From assembly GCA_007571355.1 (NCBI GenBank), contig RKRO01000169.1:1-8059 (forward strand): a stretch of 8,059 bases of DNA. The letters are read 5' to 3'. A program made the position numbers and the translations under genes. Below the pieces are notes generated by a model. It was not told the DNA's origin, made no database searches, and saw nothing but the letters and a program-made list of their open reading frames with translations. Source of the stretch: Candidatus Poribacteria bacterium (lineage in GTDB: Bacteria > Poribacteria > WGA-4E > WGA-3G). Positions 1-7,282 of the stretch are shown piece by piece. Each line of letters begins with the position of its first letter. The stretch's first letter is position 1.

Positions 1-75
1 TTGTATGACAGTGAAAATATATTATAACATTAATGCACAAACAAGTCAATTCAAAAATCGACAAATCGGTATCCA

Positions 76-104
76 GAATTTAGATTGCAATGCAATCCGA
101 ATTT
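76..104. promoter_or_regulatory. Imperfect palindrome, candidate operator of the ZIP transporter gene
   Basis: A perfect core dyad, GATTGCA-A-TGCAATC (83-97), extends outward after one mismatch into AATTT/AAATT-type arms, giving about 12-13 paired positions on each side if two G-T pairs are allowed. It overlaps the proposed -35 box and ends just before the proposed -10, which is where a repressor would sit. Fur/Zur-type metal regulators use AT-rich dyads of similar size at zinc-uptake genes, so metal repression is an attractive guess. The sequence does not match a specific Zur or Fur consensus that I can name, and no regulator gene is present in the window. Confidence 0.4.
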
Positions 105-113
105 TGCTATATT
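85..113 (+). promoter_or_regulatory. Candidate sigma70-type promoter for the ZIP operon
   Basis: The -35 candidate TTGCAA (85-90, 4/6 to TTGACA) is separated by exactly 17 bp from TATATT (108-113, 5/6 to TATAAT). A transcript from it would begin about 6-7 bases after the -10, at or next to the ATG at 120. The mRNA would then be leaderless, which fits the absence of any Shine-Dalgarno sequence before that ATG. Weaker -10-like stretches lie upstream at 18-28 in the AT-rich first 60 bases. Confidence 0.4.
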
Positions 114-119
114 TATATT

Positions 120-866
120 ATGCTTACATTTTATCTGGCAATTGCGGTGGTAACGATTCCACTCGGTGCAGGAATCGCCTTTGTATCCAAAGTACAGCCA
201 AAACATTTTGGCAACATTTTCGGATTGACGACTGGGGCAGTACTCGGCATCGTTTTGGTAATGATGGTGCACCTCTATACGGAAGTCGGTTACGCCACGA
301 TCCTTGTGATGTGGCTCGGATTCTTTCTTATCTCTGGTGTGGAATACCTCACGACGCATCAGCACGATGAAAACGAAAGGCACATAGATAACCGAGAGCA
401 CAGATGGAGTGTTAATTTAACAGTCCTCGGTTTATCGATTCACTCACTCGCGGATGGATTTAATTTGTCTATCGCAGCGCGAGAAGACGGACTCGGCATT
501 GCTCTCGCTTTCGGTATATTGTTTCATCGGCTGCCAGTCGGGACGCTTATCACCGTAGCACTCCTCCGGGATCAGATATTTGTTAAAGCGTTGGCGCGGC
601 TGGCACCCCTGATAATTGGACCGGTAGTCGGCGCGATAATCGGAGAACAATTACTTCGCGGTGTTTTCGCAGAACTCACAGATTACGTAACAGCGTTTGC
701 CGTAGGTACACTGCTGCACGTTGTTATGGATGGGTTCCGTGGTAAATATACCGCCGAAAAGGCAAACTTGAACCCTCTTGCACGGGTGTTATTTGTCATC
801 GGATTCGTAATGGCTTTTTGTGCTATTTACTTCTTTCACGGATTTGAAGGTAAACATGTCCATTAA
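120..866 (+). CDS. ZIP-family divalent metal transporter
   Basis: This is an integral inner-membrane protein of 248 aa with about eight hydrophobic segments (near residues 1-22, 31-53, 58-77, 100-120, 126-150, 158-178, 186-205 and 219-239), the usual ZIP topology. Family hallmarks are a His-rich loop between TM3 and TM4 (H80, H82, H88, H94), the TM4 motif H108-S-L-A-D112-G and the TM5 motif H136-R-L-P-V-G141. In most ZIP proteins the TM5 motif reads like HxxPEG; here valine stands in place of the metal-ligand glutamate, so selectivity or activity may differ. The C-terminus is again His-rich (H240, H246, H248). ZIP proteins move Zn2+, Fe2+ or Mn2+ into the cytoplasm; the substrate here cannot be read from sequence. 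The start at 120 is preferred because TM1 begins there. An ATG at 90 would add ten residues, and neither start has a clear ribosome binding site. The 3' end overlaps the next gene by 11 bp. Confidence 0.85.
   Translation: MLTFYLAIAVVTIPLGAGIAFVSKVQPKHFGNIFGLTTGAVLGIVLVMMVHLYTEVGYATILVMWLGFFLISGVEYLTTHQHDENERHIDNREHRWSVNLTVLGLSIHSLADGFNLSIAAREDGLGIALAFGILFHRLPVGTLITVALLRDQIFVKALARLAPLIIGPVVGAIIGEQLLRGVFAELTDYVTAFAVGTLLHVVMDGFRGKYTAEKANLNPLARVLFVIGFVMAFCAIYFFHGFEGKHVH
846..850 (+). promoter_or_regulatory. Ribosome binding site of the secreted hydrolase-like gene
   Basis: GAAGG lies five bases before the ATG at 856, inside the end of the ZIP gene. It decides the start: an earlier in-frame ATG at 820 has no such site and would place twelve non-signal residues ahead of the signal peptide. 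The position implies translational coupling to the transporter gene. Confidence 0.6.
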
Positions 867-3384
867 AACGCGCCGTCCGCTGTCTCTAAGTCTAATACAA
901 AATAAGAGAGGTGTATGCATACTTATTATTCTCGGTATCGTGACATTCGTCGCACCAGCAAATAGCAATGAAATTCCGATTGCAATATCCGGTGAACCGA
1001 GAGCAACCATCCAAATTGGGGCAAACTCCACAGAACAGGAGCAGTTCGCCGCTGAGGAGATCCAGAATTTTATTGCGCAATTCACAGGTGCCACACTCGA
1101 CATCCGAACCAATAGACAACAGACAGAAACATCGACGGTGATTGTGTTAGGCACACCGAAATCAAACCCTACAATTGCAGGGCTACAAGCAGATGTAGAA
1201 CTCAAGCTCGGAGAAGAACTTGGAGATGAAGGGTATCGTATTAAAACTGTTGAGGTCGGAACTGAGATTGTTATCGTTGTGACAGCACACACCGAGCGAG
1301 GCGTTATCTACGGCGCGTACGCCTTCATTGAGAGGTGTATCACGGCGTTAACCGGTCTAACGCCTGTGCATCCGGAGGTTGCGGTTGCCAGAGCAAAGGC
1401 ACTGCTCGTGCCATTTATAGATGAGACATCTACGCCATTTTATCCTGTGCGGGCCGTGTTAGAGATAGAAGAGCCTGATTGGCTCGCTCGTCATCGTATC
1501 AATATGAGTGGTGGCGAAGGCATTTGGACTGGCACGGGTATCGAAGATGGTCTCGGAACTGCGTTCAAATATGTTGATACACCCGCATTTGAAACACTGC
1601 AAGATGAACCGATAGCACAACGACAGGAACGCATTGCAACACTTCAAAACCGGTTTAATGCGCTTAAACGACGTGGCATTGATGCTTACCTGTTCATGTA
1701 CGTGACCGGAGAACCGACAGAGGCACTGATTCAGCAGCGTCCCGATGTCCTCGGACCGACGGTGCTTTACGGTGCATCTCGGAACGAAGTATCTTACCGC
1801 CCGTTCTGCTGGTCGAAACCGGAATTTCACACACTGACGAAAGAACTCGTTCAGGCGATTGTACGTACGTATCCAACGCTTTCAGGTTTCCATTTGAGAT
1901 CGTGGGGACACGAAACGCGTGCATGCAATTGCCCGGATTGTGGCGACAGAACAGAACAGGGACAAGCAAAACTCTGGCAAATCTATTTTACGATTATTGA
2001 TGCTGCACAAGAGATCCGTCCTGATTTCAAATTTTATATCTCTGGATATGACAGCAGTTGGCTAAAAGATGCTGCGGGTGTTTATGCACGACAGTTGCCA
2101 AAAGGGACTATCTTCTCAAGAAAGTGGGGCGCAGACGGCGAACCGATTGCGGATGCAGGGGCACCTCTTCCGCAAATCAGATCACTCGGCGAAATTGGGC
2201 ACCGATTCATCATCTTGTCACACGAAGTGGAAGAGGTCATGCCCTTCTGGATGCTTGAGAGCGACCTGTTTGTCCAAGGTGTCCGAGATCTTGCCAACAA
2301 TCCGGCGGTTATTGGGTTAGGTGGATTTACCGTTCAAGGCGCGACACAAGGGTTAGGATACCTCGATAGACTCGTCAGCGCACGCCTGAATTGGGACATT
2401 GAATTCGATTACTTTCAACTGCTTCTTAACGAATTAGTAGCACGATACGGAACCGAAGCAGCACCACAAATCTTGAATGCGCTCCGGGTAAACGGATGGA
2501 ACATGGCGAGTTACTTTTTAGACTACGCTGGCACCCTAACCGTAGGGGGCACTTATGGGAGCGGTTCTGCCGGACTCGCGACGCGATTCTGGACGCTGAT
2601 TGGAACGCGGGCAGTAGAGGATACACTGTCTATCCCTGAATTAGAGATCGCTAAGTATGCCGCAAACCGATTCACCGCACTCATGGCCCCGCAACAACAA
2701 GCCGCTAACGAGATTAGAGTGGCATCTGAAATCGCAGATCCATTTGACCTTGAGGCAACTGAAGATTTAAGTGACGCTGTCCACTTGATGGAGTTGTGGG
2801 TGCTCTTATTTGAGAGTCGCGCCAAATTAGTAGAAGCAATCATGCTCGGCTACGAAACGGAAACAGGGGAGGCGATTCGTGCCAAACTCATCAGTGCGAC
2901 AGAGTTTTCAAAGTCAATACAACCGCATATCAAAGCGATCAAGGAATACATCCCGCTTTTTGGCTATTCACATCAAACGATTGAAGCGGAGCTGTTAAAC
3001 ACCTTAAACGCCGAAGTCGCTTGGCTAACGGATTTCGATTATCGGACGCTCCAAAAACACGATGCAGACTTTTCGCCAGAGGAGACACCTTTCCAAATTT
3101 GGGATGCTCATAACTACCCGAACCCATTAAAGCGAGAAACAACATTTACCTATCAGTTATCACTGGATGCGGACGAAGTCTCTATAACCATCTACGCAAC
3201 ATCTGGACGGAAGGTCAAAATGCTGACAGAAGCTTCTGGAAACGAGGGGTACAATGAATCTGTTTGGGATGCGCGAGATGACGCTGGTGTGCTGCTTGCC
3301 AACGGTGTCTATTTTTACAAGATACGCGCTGTCGTCGGAGAACAGACTGCGCAGATACTTGGACGATTGGCAGTGTTACGCTAA
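856..3384 (+). CDS. Secreted glycoside-hydrolase-like protein (GH67N/DUF4838-like) with C-terminal FlgD-Ig/sorting-type domain
   Basis: This 842-aa exported protein has a Sec signal peptide (basic n-region with K4, R6, R7, K17 and R18; hydrophobic core VCILIILGIVTFVAPA; likely cleavage after A35-N-S37). Residues about 40-190 resemble the alpha/beta domain that precedes the barrel in GH20/GH67/DUF4838 proteins (FAAEEIQNFIAQFTG, then VIVLGTP, then GYRI, then ERGVIYGAYAFIE). Residues about 195-500 look like a TIM-barrel catalytic region, with carboxylates at E286 (VTGEPT) and E353 (GHETRA) and a C357-x-C-x-x-C362 cluster that could bind metal. Residues about 590-735 are helix-rich. The last ~90 residues (N753-YPNP, IYATSGRKV, W804-DARD, GVYFYKI) are a FlgD-Ig-like/type-IX-sorting-like beta domain typical of surface or secreted proteins. 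The substrate is unknown, and I cannot assign the catalytic residues with certainty. It is probably cotranscribed with the transporter upstream and the lipoprotein downstream. Confidence 0.75.
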   Translation: MSIKTRRPLSLSLIQNKRGVCILIILGIVTFVAPANSNEIPIAISGEPRATIQIGANSTEQEQFAAEEIQNFIAQFTGATLDIRTNRQQTETSTVIVLGTPKSNPTIAGLQADVELKLGEELGDEGYRIKTVEVGTEIVIVVTAHTERGVIYGAYAFIERCITALTGLTPVHPEVAVARAKALLVPFIDETSTPFYPVRAVLEIEEPDWLARHRINMSGGEGIWTGTGIEDGLGTAFKYVDTPAFETLQDEPIAQRQERIATLQNRFNALKRRGIDAYLFMYVTGEPTEALIQQRPDVLGPTVLYGASRNEVSYRPFCWSKPEFHTLTKELVQAIVRTYPTLSGFHLRSWGHETRACNCPDCGDRTEQGQAKLWQIYFTIIDAAQEIRPDFKFYISGYDSSWLKDAAGVYARQLPKGTIFSRKWGADGEPIADAGAPLPQIRSLGEIGHRFIILSHEVEEVMPFWMLESDLFVQGVRDLANNPAVIGLGGFTVQGATQGLGYLDRLVSARLNWDIEFDYFQLLLNELVARYGTEAAPQILNALRVNGWNMASYFLDYAGTLTVGGTYGSGSAGLATRFWTLIGTRAVEDTLSIPELEIAKYAANRFTALMAPQQQAANEIRVASEIADPFDLEATEDLSDAVHLMELWVLLFESRAKLVEAIMLGYETETGEAIRAKLISATEFSKSIQPHIKAIKEYIPLFGYSHQTIEAELLNTLNAEVAWLTDFDYRTLQKHDADFSPEETPFQIWDAHNYPNPLKRETTFTYQLSLDADEVSITIYATSGRKVKMLTEASGNEGYNESVWDARDDAGVLLANGVYFYKIRAVVGEQTAQILGRLAVLR

Positions 3385-3390
3385 ATAAAA

Positions 3391-3398
3391 AAGGAGGT
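3391..3398 (+). promoter_or_regulatory. Strong Shine-Dalgarno for the discoidin lipoprotein gene
   Basis: AAGGAGGT is a near-perfect anti-16S complement, five bases before the ATG at 3404. It fixes that start over the in-frame ATG at 3413. It is the strongest ribosome binding site in the window, suggesting high translation of this cistron relative to its neighbours. Confidence 0.8.
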
Positions 3399-3403
3399 AG
3401 ACG

Positions 3404-4507
3404 ATGCTTCGTATGTATATTGTATATCTGACGCTTTTACTTTCAATCATCAGCTGCAAATCGCAAACTTTGCAGGAACACCTTTTAGAGCCGCCGCCAC
3501 CGCTTATCAATTTCGCACTCAGCCGAAACGGTGCCACTGCAGATGCTTCGCAATCTGTTCCAAATCATCGCGCTGAAGAAGTCATTGATGGCGATACCGC
3601 CTCCGAGACGTGGGACGAAGGGAGTGGTTGGGGCAGTAGTTTAGAGCACCTCCGCACTTCGGACCTGAACAAGCGTCCTTACGTGTCTGTAACACTTGCG
3701 AAACCTGTTGACATTCGCAAGATCGTTGTATGGACGATTGACTCTGAAAAATATCCTGCACCCCAATTCGGGTTAAAAGATTACCGAATTGAGTATTGGC
3801 ACGGCACCGGTTGGGGACTTATACCGTCAGGGGATACGAGAGACAAACAGTATACGGCGCGAAATAACACTAAAGGTAAGCGAGAGCATGAGATCCGGGA
3901 CCGTTTAATCGCAAGTCAAATAAGGCTTGTTCCCGTCTCCTCAAACGATACCGTGCGGAACTACCAACACATGGCAGGCAGGCGCCCGGTATACGATGTA
4001 GAGGGCATCGCGCGCGTTATGGAGATCGAAGTTTGGGGGTACGCCGCGCCGGAAGTATATACCCTTAAACAGATTGTACAGGGCATCCCTCCCGAATCTG
4101 TCGGACATTCTGTACCACCCGAAATACAAGCCGGAAAAGATCATGCAGAACCGACGATCAAAGAGACCATCCAACGCGTTTTAAATCGATATGAACTTGG
4201 GTATGATATGGCGGATCTCACACAGGTTATGTCTTGTTTCTCAGAGACGTACCTATCAAACGGACGCACATACCAAGACGTTCAAACCAAGGCAGCACAA
4301 TTCTTTGAAACCTATCATCAGATTGACATGACATTGACCGATGTCAACATCCACCCGAATATCGTTGACGATACCGCAATCGTTACGGGAAGTTATACGT
4401 TGCAATACGTGACGAAGACAGATGGACAGGTTAAACAGACATCAGGCAAATTGATGCTAGTTCTCGCAAACGAAGCGGATACATGGCGGATCATTCGAGC
4501 AGAATGA
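3404..4507 (+). CDS. Lipoprotein with discoidin (F5/8 type C-like) domain and C-terminal NTF2/SnoaL-like domain
   Basis: This is a 367-aa predicted lipoprotein. A short hydrophobic leader ends in a lipobox-like I-I-S-C, so C18 would be lipidated, and a proline-rich linker follows (PPPP, 30-33). Residues about 36-214 fit a galactose-binding/discoidin jelly roll: an opening NFALSRNGATADAS, then EEVIDGDTASETWDEG (a common ligand/Ca-type loop in such domains), then YVSVTLAKPVDIRKIVVWTI, DYRIEYW and closing RVMEIEVWGY. Residues about 250-367 resemble NTF2/SnoaL/DUF4440-like cone folds (helical TIKETIQRVLNRYELGYD, 'MSCFSETYLSNG', and a final LANEADTWRIIRAE, the usual 'W-I/xxx' last strand). The discoidin part probably binds a glycan at the envelope; the NTF2-like part may bind a small ligand or be structural. 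It sits 19 bp after the hydrolase-like gene, so the two may act on the same polymer. The exact role is unknown. Confidence 0.72.
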   Translation: MLRMYIVYLTLLLSIISCKSQTLQEHLLEPPPPLINFALSRNGATADASQSVPNHRAEEVIDGDTASETWDEGSGWGSSLEHLRTSDLNKRPYVSVTLAKPVDIRKIVVWTIDSEKYPAPQFGLKDYRIEYWHGTGWGLIPSGDTRDKQYTARNNTKGKREHEIRDRLIASQIRLVPVSSNDTVRNYQHMAGRRPVYDVEGIARVMEIEVWGYAAPEVYTLKQIVQGIPPESVGHSVPPEIQAGKDHAEPTIKETIQRVLNRYELGYDMADLTQVMSCFSETYLSNGRTYQDVQTKAAQFFETYHQIDMTLTDVNIHPNIVDDTAIVTGSYTLQYVTKTDGQVKQTSGKLMLVLANEADTWRIIRAE

Positions 4508-4570
4508 TAGGAGTTCCAAACAGCGTTTACAAGAGGTTCTAAAGTGGTACAAGAACAGTCTAACCTTTGG

Positions 4571-4586
4571 GCAAATCGAAATTTGC
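4571..4586. repeat. Perfect inverted repeat in the intergenic region
   Basis: GCAAAT-CGAA-ATTTGC forms a six-base-pair stem with a four-base loop. Flanking GGG and CCC could add an outer clamp across an ATAAAA bulge. No T-run follows on either strand and the stem is AT-rich, so an intrinsic terminator is unlikely. A degenerate copy follows 34 bp later (4605-4619), and a 13/16 match lies in the ZIP promoter (92-107). It may be a dispersed repeat or a protein-binding site. Confidence 0.45.
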
Positions 4587-4678
4587 ATAAAACCCGCTGC
4601 GAATGCAATTTGAAATCTCACCAGAGACACATCATATACGAGGAACATGGAAAAATTGCGTACGTCTTGGTGTTTTTG

Positions 4679-4707
4679 TTGCAATTTTTGCTGTTTTGTG
4701 GTATTCT
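4679..4707 (+). promoter_or_regulatory. Candidate extended -10 promoter for the sppA-like gene
   Basis: TTGCAA (4679-4684) lies 17 bp before TATTCT (4702-4707), which is preceded by TGG, giving the TGn extension. The -35 hexamer and spacing are identical to those proposed for the ZIP gene. A transcript would begin near 4714, about 54 bases before the ATG at 4768, which favours that start over the one at 4603. Each hexamer matches consensus at only 4/6, and the area is T-rich, so chance is possible. Confidence 0.35.
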
Positions 4708-4767
4708 ATAGTATTAGATTTTGAACTTTGGATTGGCGTAACCTACCGATTTGTACATCCATATAAA

Positions 4768-7239
4768 ATGAAAAGCATATTGATCGTCACACCACCATTT
4801 AGCAAGTATTTAACATATATCAGGAAGGTTACTATTTTAGCAGCTTTCATCTATGGAGTGAGTGCGCTCTGTGTTGATGCCTCGCTGCCGAAGGTGCGTA
4901 GTCACTTGCCAGCGAGTTCTATCGCTATGAGCGACGATGCCTTATCCACTTTTTTTAATCCATCCGGACTCGGTACTGGGCGAGGTTTAAATCTGTACTA
5001 CCTTCGCACATACCAGAGCGATTGGGCAGGCGATGATGCTTTCTTTTTTGCTGTCCCCGGTGCCGGTTTCGGCATGGAATTTGTTACTACCGACGCTGAT
5101 GCAGACTTTGCACGCTGCACACTCTCCGGTGGACGATACTTAGGGAACGGACTCTATTGGGGCACGAGTTACAGCTGGATGAATTCGGACGACACCGGTT
5201 ACGACGAATTCCGGTCTTTGTCTCTCGGATTGATGTACCGACGACGCTACTTCTCAATCGGTGCGATGGCACGGGACCTCAATCGCCCTACACTGCTTTC
5301 AGAAAAGCTTGGACGCACGTATGATCTCGGATTCGCACTTCGTCCCGGAACGTGGCGAACGACCCTTTCAATCGACATGCAAAAGATACAAGGCGTGGAA
5401 GACTTGAAGTTTCGCTATGCCTTAGAGGTACGTCCGATCCGCGAGCTCATGTTCCGAGGTAGCCTAAATAGCGATTTGAGCTTTGACGTGCGTTTCGGTA
5501 TTCATATCGGGAATTGGGGACTTGGAACGGACAACACTTTTGACAAAAATCGGGATGCACAAGTCGGTGTCGGTTACTTCCAATATTCCAACACACCGAT
5601 AACGAAACCGTTACGCCGGCATCGTATGTTTCTTGATCTATCAATGCGTTCTGTCAAAGAAATACTACCGATAGCAAAATGGGATGACGATATTGCTGGT
5701 GTTCTCATTCGTATCAGTGGGGACGATTATGGTATCGCGCAACTCCAAGAAATGTCAGATGCTATTCTGGACTTTAGGGAATCCGGACGCATTGTCCTCT
5801 GTTACCTTACCGAATGCTCCACTGGTGATTACATCGTTGCTGCGACATGCGACGGTATCCTAATCCATCCATCTGCTGAGGTGCGATTGATCGGTTTACG
5901 AACAGAACGCTCTTTTTATAAAGGCGCGTTAGATATGATCGGGATCAGAGCCGACCTTGAACATATCGGTAAGTACAAATCAGCACCCGAGTCGTTTACA
6001 AGAAAAGAGATGTCTGACGTACAGCGTGAGATCCAGAATATTATTCTTGATGACCTCTATGAACAAGTGGTAGATACCATTGCGGAAGGCCGCGGATGGG
6101 ACCACGAAGGTCTAAAAAAACGAATTGATGCGGGCCCCTATACAGCACGCCAGGCTCTCGCTGCTGAGTTGGTAGACCGTCTCGCCTATCAAGATGAGTT
6201 ACTTGACATTGTAACCGAACTCATGGATGCCCGCACTGACTTAATTTCGCTCAGCGAATACGCAAATAGCAGGCTTTATCCTCAAGATTGGCAGTCCCCA
6301 CAGCCGAAGCTTGCAGTCATTGAGGCAAAAGGACTCATGCTAACCGGTGATAGTTTCATCGACCCGATTTTGGGTGCACAAGTAATGGGGGCAGACACAA
6401 TCGCGCGGGTTATCAGAGAAGCAAAAGACGACAGTGGCATCAAGGCCGTCGTGCTGCGGATCGATAGTGGAGGCGGACTTGTCTCTGCAGCCGACACAAT
6501 ATGGCGTGAATTGGTACGCCTCACAGAGGTCAAACCGCTTGTTGTATCTATGGGAGATGTCGCAGCATCGGGCGGTTATTATATAGCAGCTCCTGCAGAT
6601 ACTATTGTTGCCGAACCCGGAACGATTACCGGTTCGATCGGGGTTATTAGCGGTAAGTATAGCTTCAAAGGACTCTACGAAAAACTCGGCATCCACAAAG
6701 AGATTCTCAAACGCGGCAAACACGCCGACTTTTACACAGACTACGGGGACTATCCACCGGAAGAGCAGGCGATTGTACAGAAACAGATTCAGGAAATCTA
6801 TGTCGACTTTATCACAAAGGTGGCAGAAGGACGAACCAACCTAACAGTAGAAGAGGTAGATAAACTTGGACAGGGACGTATCTGGTCGGGTAGACAAGCA
6901 AAAGCACACGGATTGGTAGATCATCTGGGCGGTTTAAACCTCGCTATTGCGATTGCACGGCAACGCGCAGGATTGGAAAAACAGTCGTTTGAGATAGTCC
7001 AATTCCCTAAAAAGACGTGGCTCTCACAAATATTTGGCAATCTTCGGATTCCATTTATGATACAAGCTCGTCTCGGACGTGAAAATGACAATGTGAAGAA
7101 TGTAGCAGCAGAAATTGAATCGCCCCTAGGTTTTATCACTCAATACGTAGGCTTGAATACGACAACAAAACTCCTAAACATTATCAGAAAACAGAGGTTT
7201 TTTCTCTTGATGCCCTATCACATAAGTGTAGGCAATTAG
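4768..7239 (+). CDS. sppA: Signal peptide peptidase SppA (family S49, long form) with N-terminal outer-membrane-barrel-like domain
   Basis: This 823-aa protein has a signal sequence or membrane anchor (R/K near 19-20, then a hydrophobic stretch to about residue 36, possible cleavage after V-D-A). Residues about 49-278 look like a PorV/FadL-style beta-barrel: MSDDALSTFFNPSGLGTG, where 'NPSG' is a hallmark, then alternating amphipathic strands. Residues about 288-490 and 514-745 are two S49 repeats, as in E. coli SppA. The general-base lysine is K404 (GKYKSAPESFTR) and the nucleophile is S601 (GDVAASGGYYIAAPAD); the dyad is intact. IDSGGG (around 566-571) and TGSIGVISG match the family. SppA clears cleaved signal peptides at the inner membrane, whereas a barrel domain would imply the outer membrane or periplasm. 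It is about 200 residues longer than E. coli SppA (618 aa) because of the N-terminal domain. No Shine-Dalgarno is visible at 4768; an in-frame ATG at 4603 would add 55 residues. A hydrophilic tail of about 75 residues follows the second S49 repeat. Confidence 0.88.
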   Translation: MKSILIVTPPFSKYLTYIRKVTILAAFIYGVSALCVDASLPKVRSHLPASSIAMSDDALSTFFNPSGLGTGRGLNLYYLRTYQSDWAGDDAFFFAVPGAGFGMEFVTTDADADFARCTLSGGRYLGNGLYWGTSYSWMNSDDTGYDEFRSLSLGLMYRRRYFSIGAMARDLNRPTLLSEKLGRTYDLGFALRPGTWRTTLSIDMQKIQGVEDLKFRYALEVRPIRELMFRGSLNSDLSFDVRFGIHIGNWGLGTDNTFDKNRDAQVGVGYFQYSNTPITKPLRRHRMFLDLSMRSVKEILPIAKWDDDIAGVLIRISGDDYGIAQLQEMSDAILDFRESGRIVLCYLTECSTGDYIVAATCDGILIHPSAEVRLIGLRTERSFYKGALDMIGIRADLEHIGKYKSAPESFTRKEMSDVQREIQNIILDDLYEQVVDTIAEGRGWDHEGLKKRIDAGPYTARQALAAELVDRLAYQDELLDIVTELMDARTDLISLSEYANSRLYPQDWQSPQPKLAVIEAKGLMLTGDSFIDPILGAQVMGADTIARVIREAKDDSGIKAVVLRIDSGGGLVSAADTIWRELVRLTEVKPLVVSMGDVAASGGYYIAAPADTIVAEPGTITGSIGVISGKYSFKGLYEKLGIHKEILKRGKHADFYTDYGDYPPEEQAIVQKQIQEIYVDFITKVAEGRTNLTVEEVDKLGQGRIWSGRQAKAHGLVDHLGGLNLAIAIARQRAGLEKQSFEIVQFPKKTWLSQIFGNLRIPFMIQARLGRENDNVKNVAAEIESPLGFITQYVGLNTTTKLLNIIRKQRFFLLMPYHISVGN

Positions 7240-7282
7240 AAGAAGTATACTATCATTGGGCTGAATCCGAAAACTGACATCC

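Larger units (their letters stand above)
4508..4767. other. Intergenic region between lipoprotein and sppA-like genes
   Basis: These 260 bp hold no convincing gene. An open frame continues upstream from the sppA-like gene to an ATG at 4603, but that ATG has no ribosome binding site and lies next to the repeat copies. The region carries the dyad at 4571-4586, its degenerate copy at 4605-4619 and a possible promoter at 4679-4707. No GC-rich hairpin with a T-tract is visible, so transcription may read through from the upstream operon. Confidence 0.5.

Noticed and set aside
1..28. Earlier promoter in the first bases (TTGTAT, then TATAAC, 16 bp apart)
   Set aside because: The -35 box matches consensus at only 3/6 in a very AT-rich stretch; the 85-113 candidate fits better, although both could exist.
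90..119. ATG at 90 as the ZIP start
   Set aside because: It lies within the palindrome core and lacks a ribosome binding site, and its ten added residues come before a first membrane segment that begins right at residue 1 of the 120 start.
5..370. Open frame on the plus strand overlapping the start of the ZIP gene
   Set aside because: Its product is low-complexity and lacks family features, while the overlapping frame from 120 has eight membrane segments and ZIP motifs. It is a shadow frame.
4571..4600. Intrinsic terminator after the lipoprotein gene
   Set aside because: The hairpin stem is short and AT-rich, and no T-tract follows on either strand.
4393..4684. Two minus-strand open frames across the intergenic region
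   Set aside because: They have no ribosome binding site and Cys/Phe-rich products without domain features, and they overlap the end of the lipoprotein gene; chance frames.
4822..4836. AGGAAGG as a ribosome binding site for a shorter sppA start
   Set aside because: The only in-frame codon at suitable spacing is ATT (4834), a rare start, and it would remove the basic n-region of the signal sequence.
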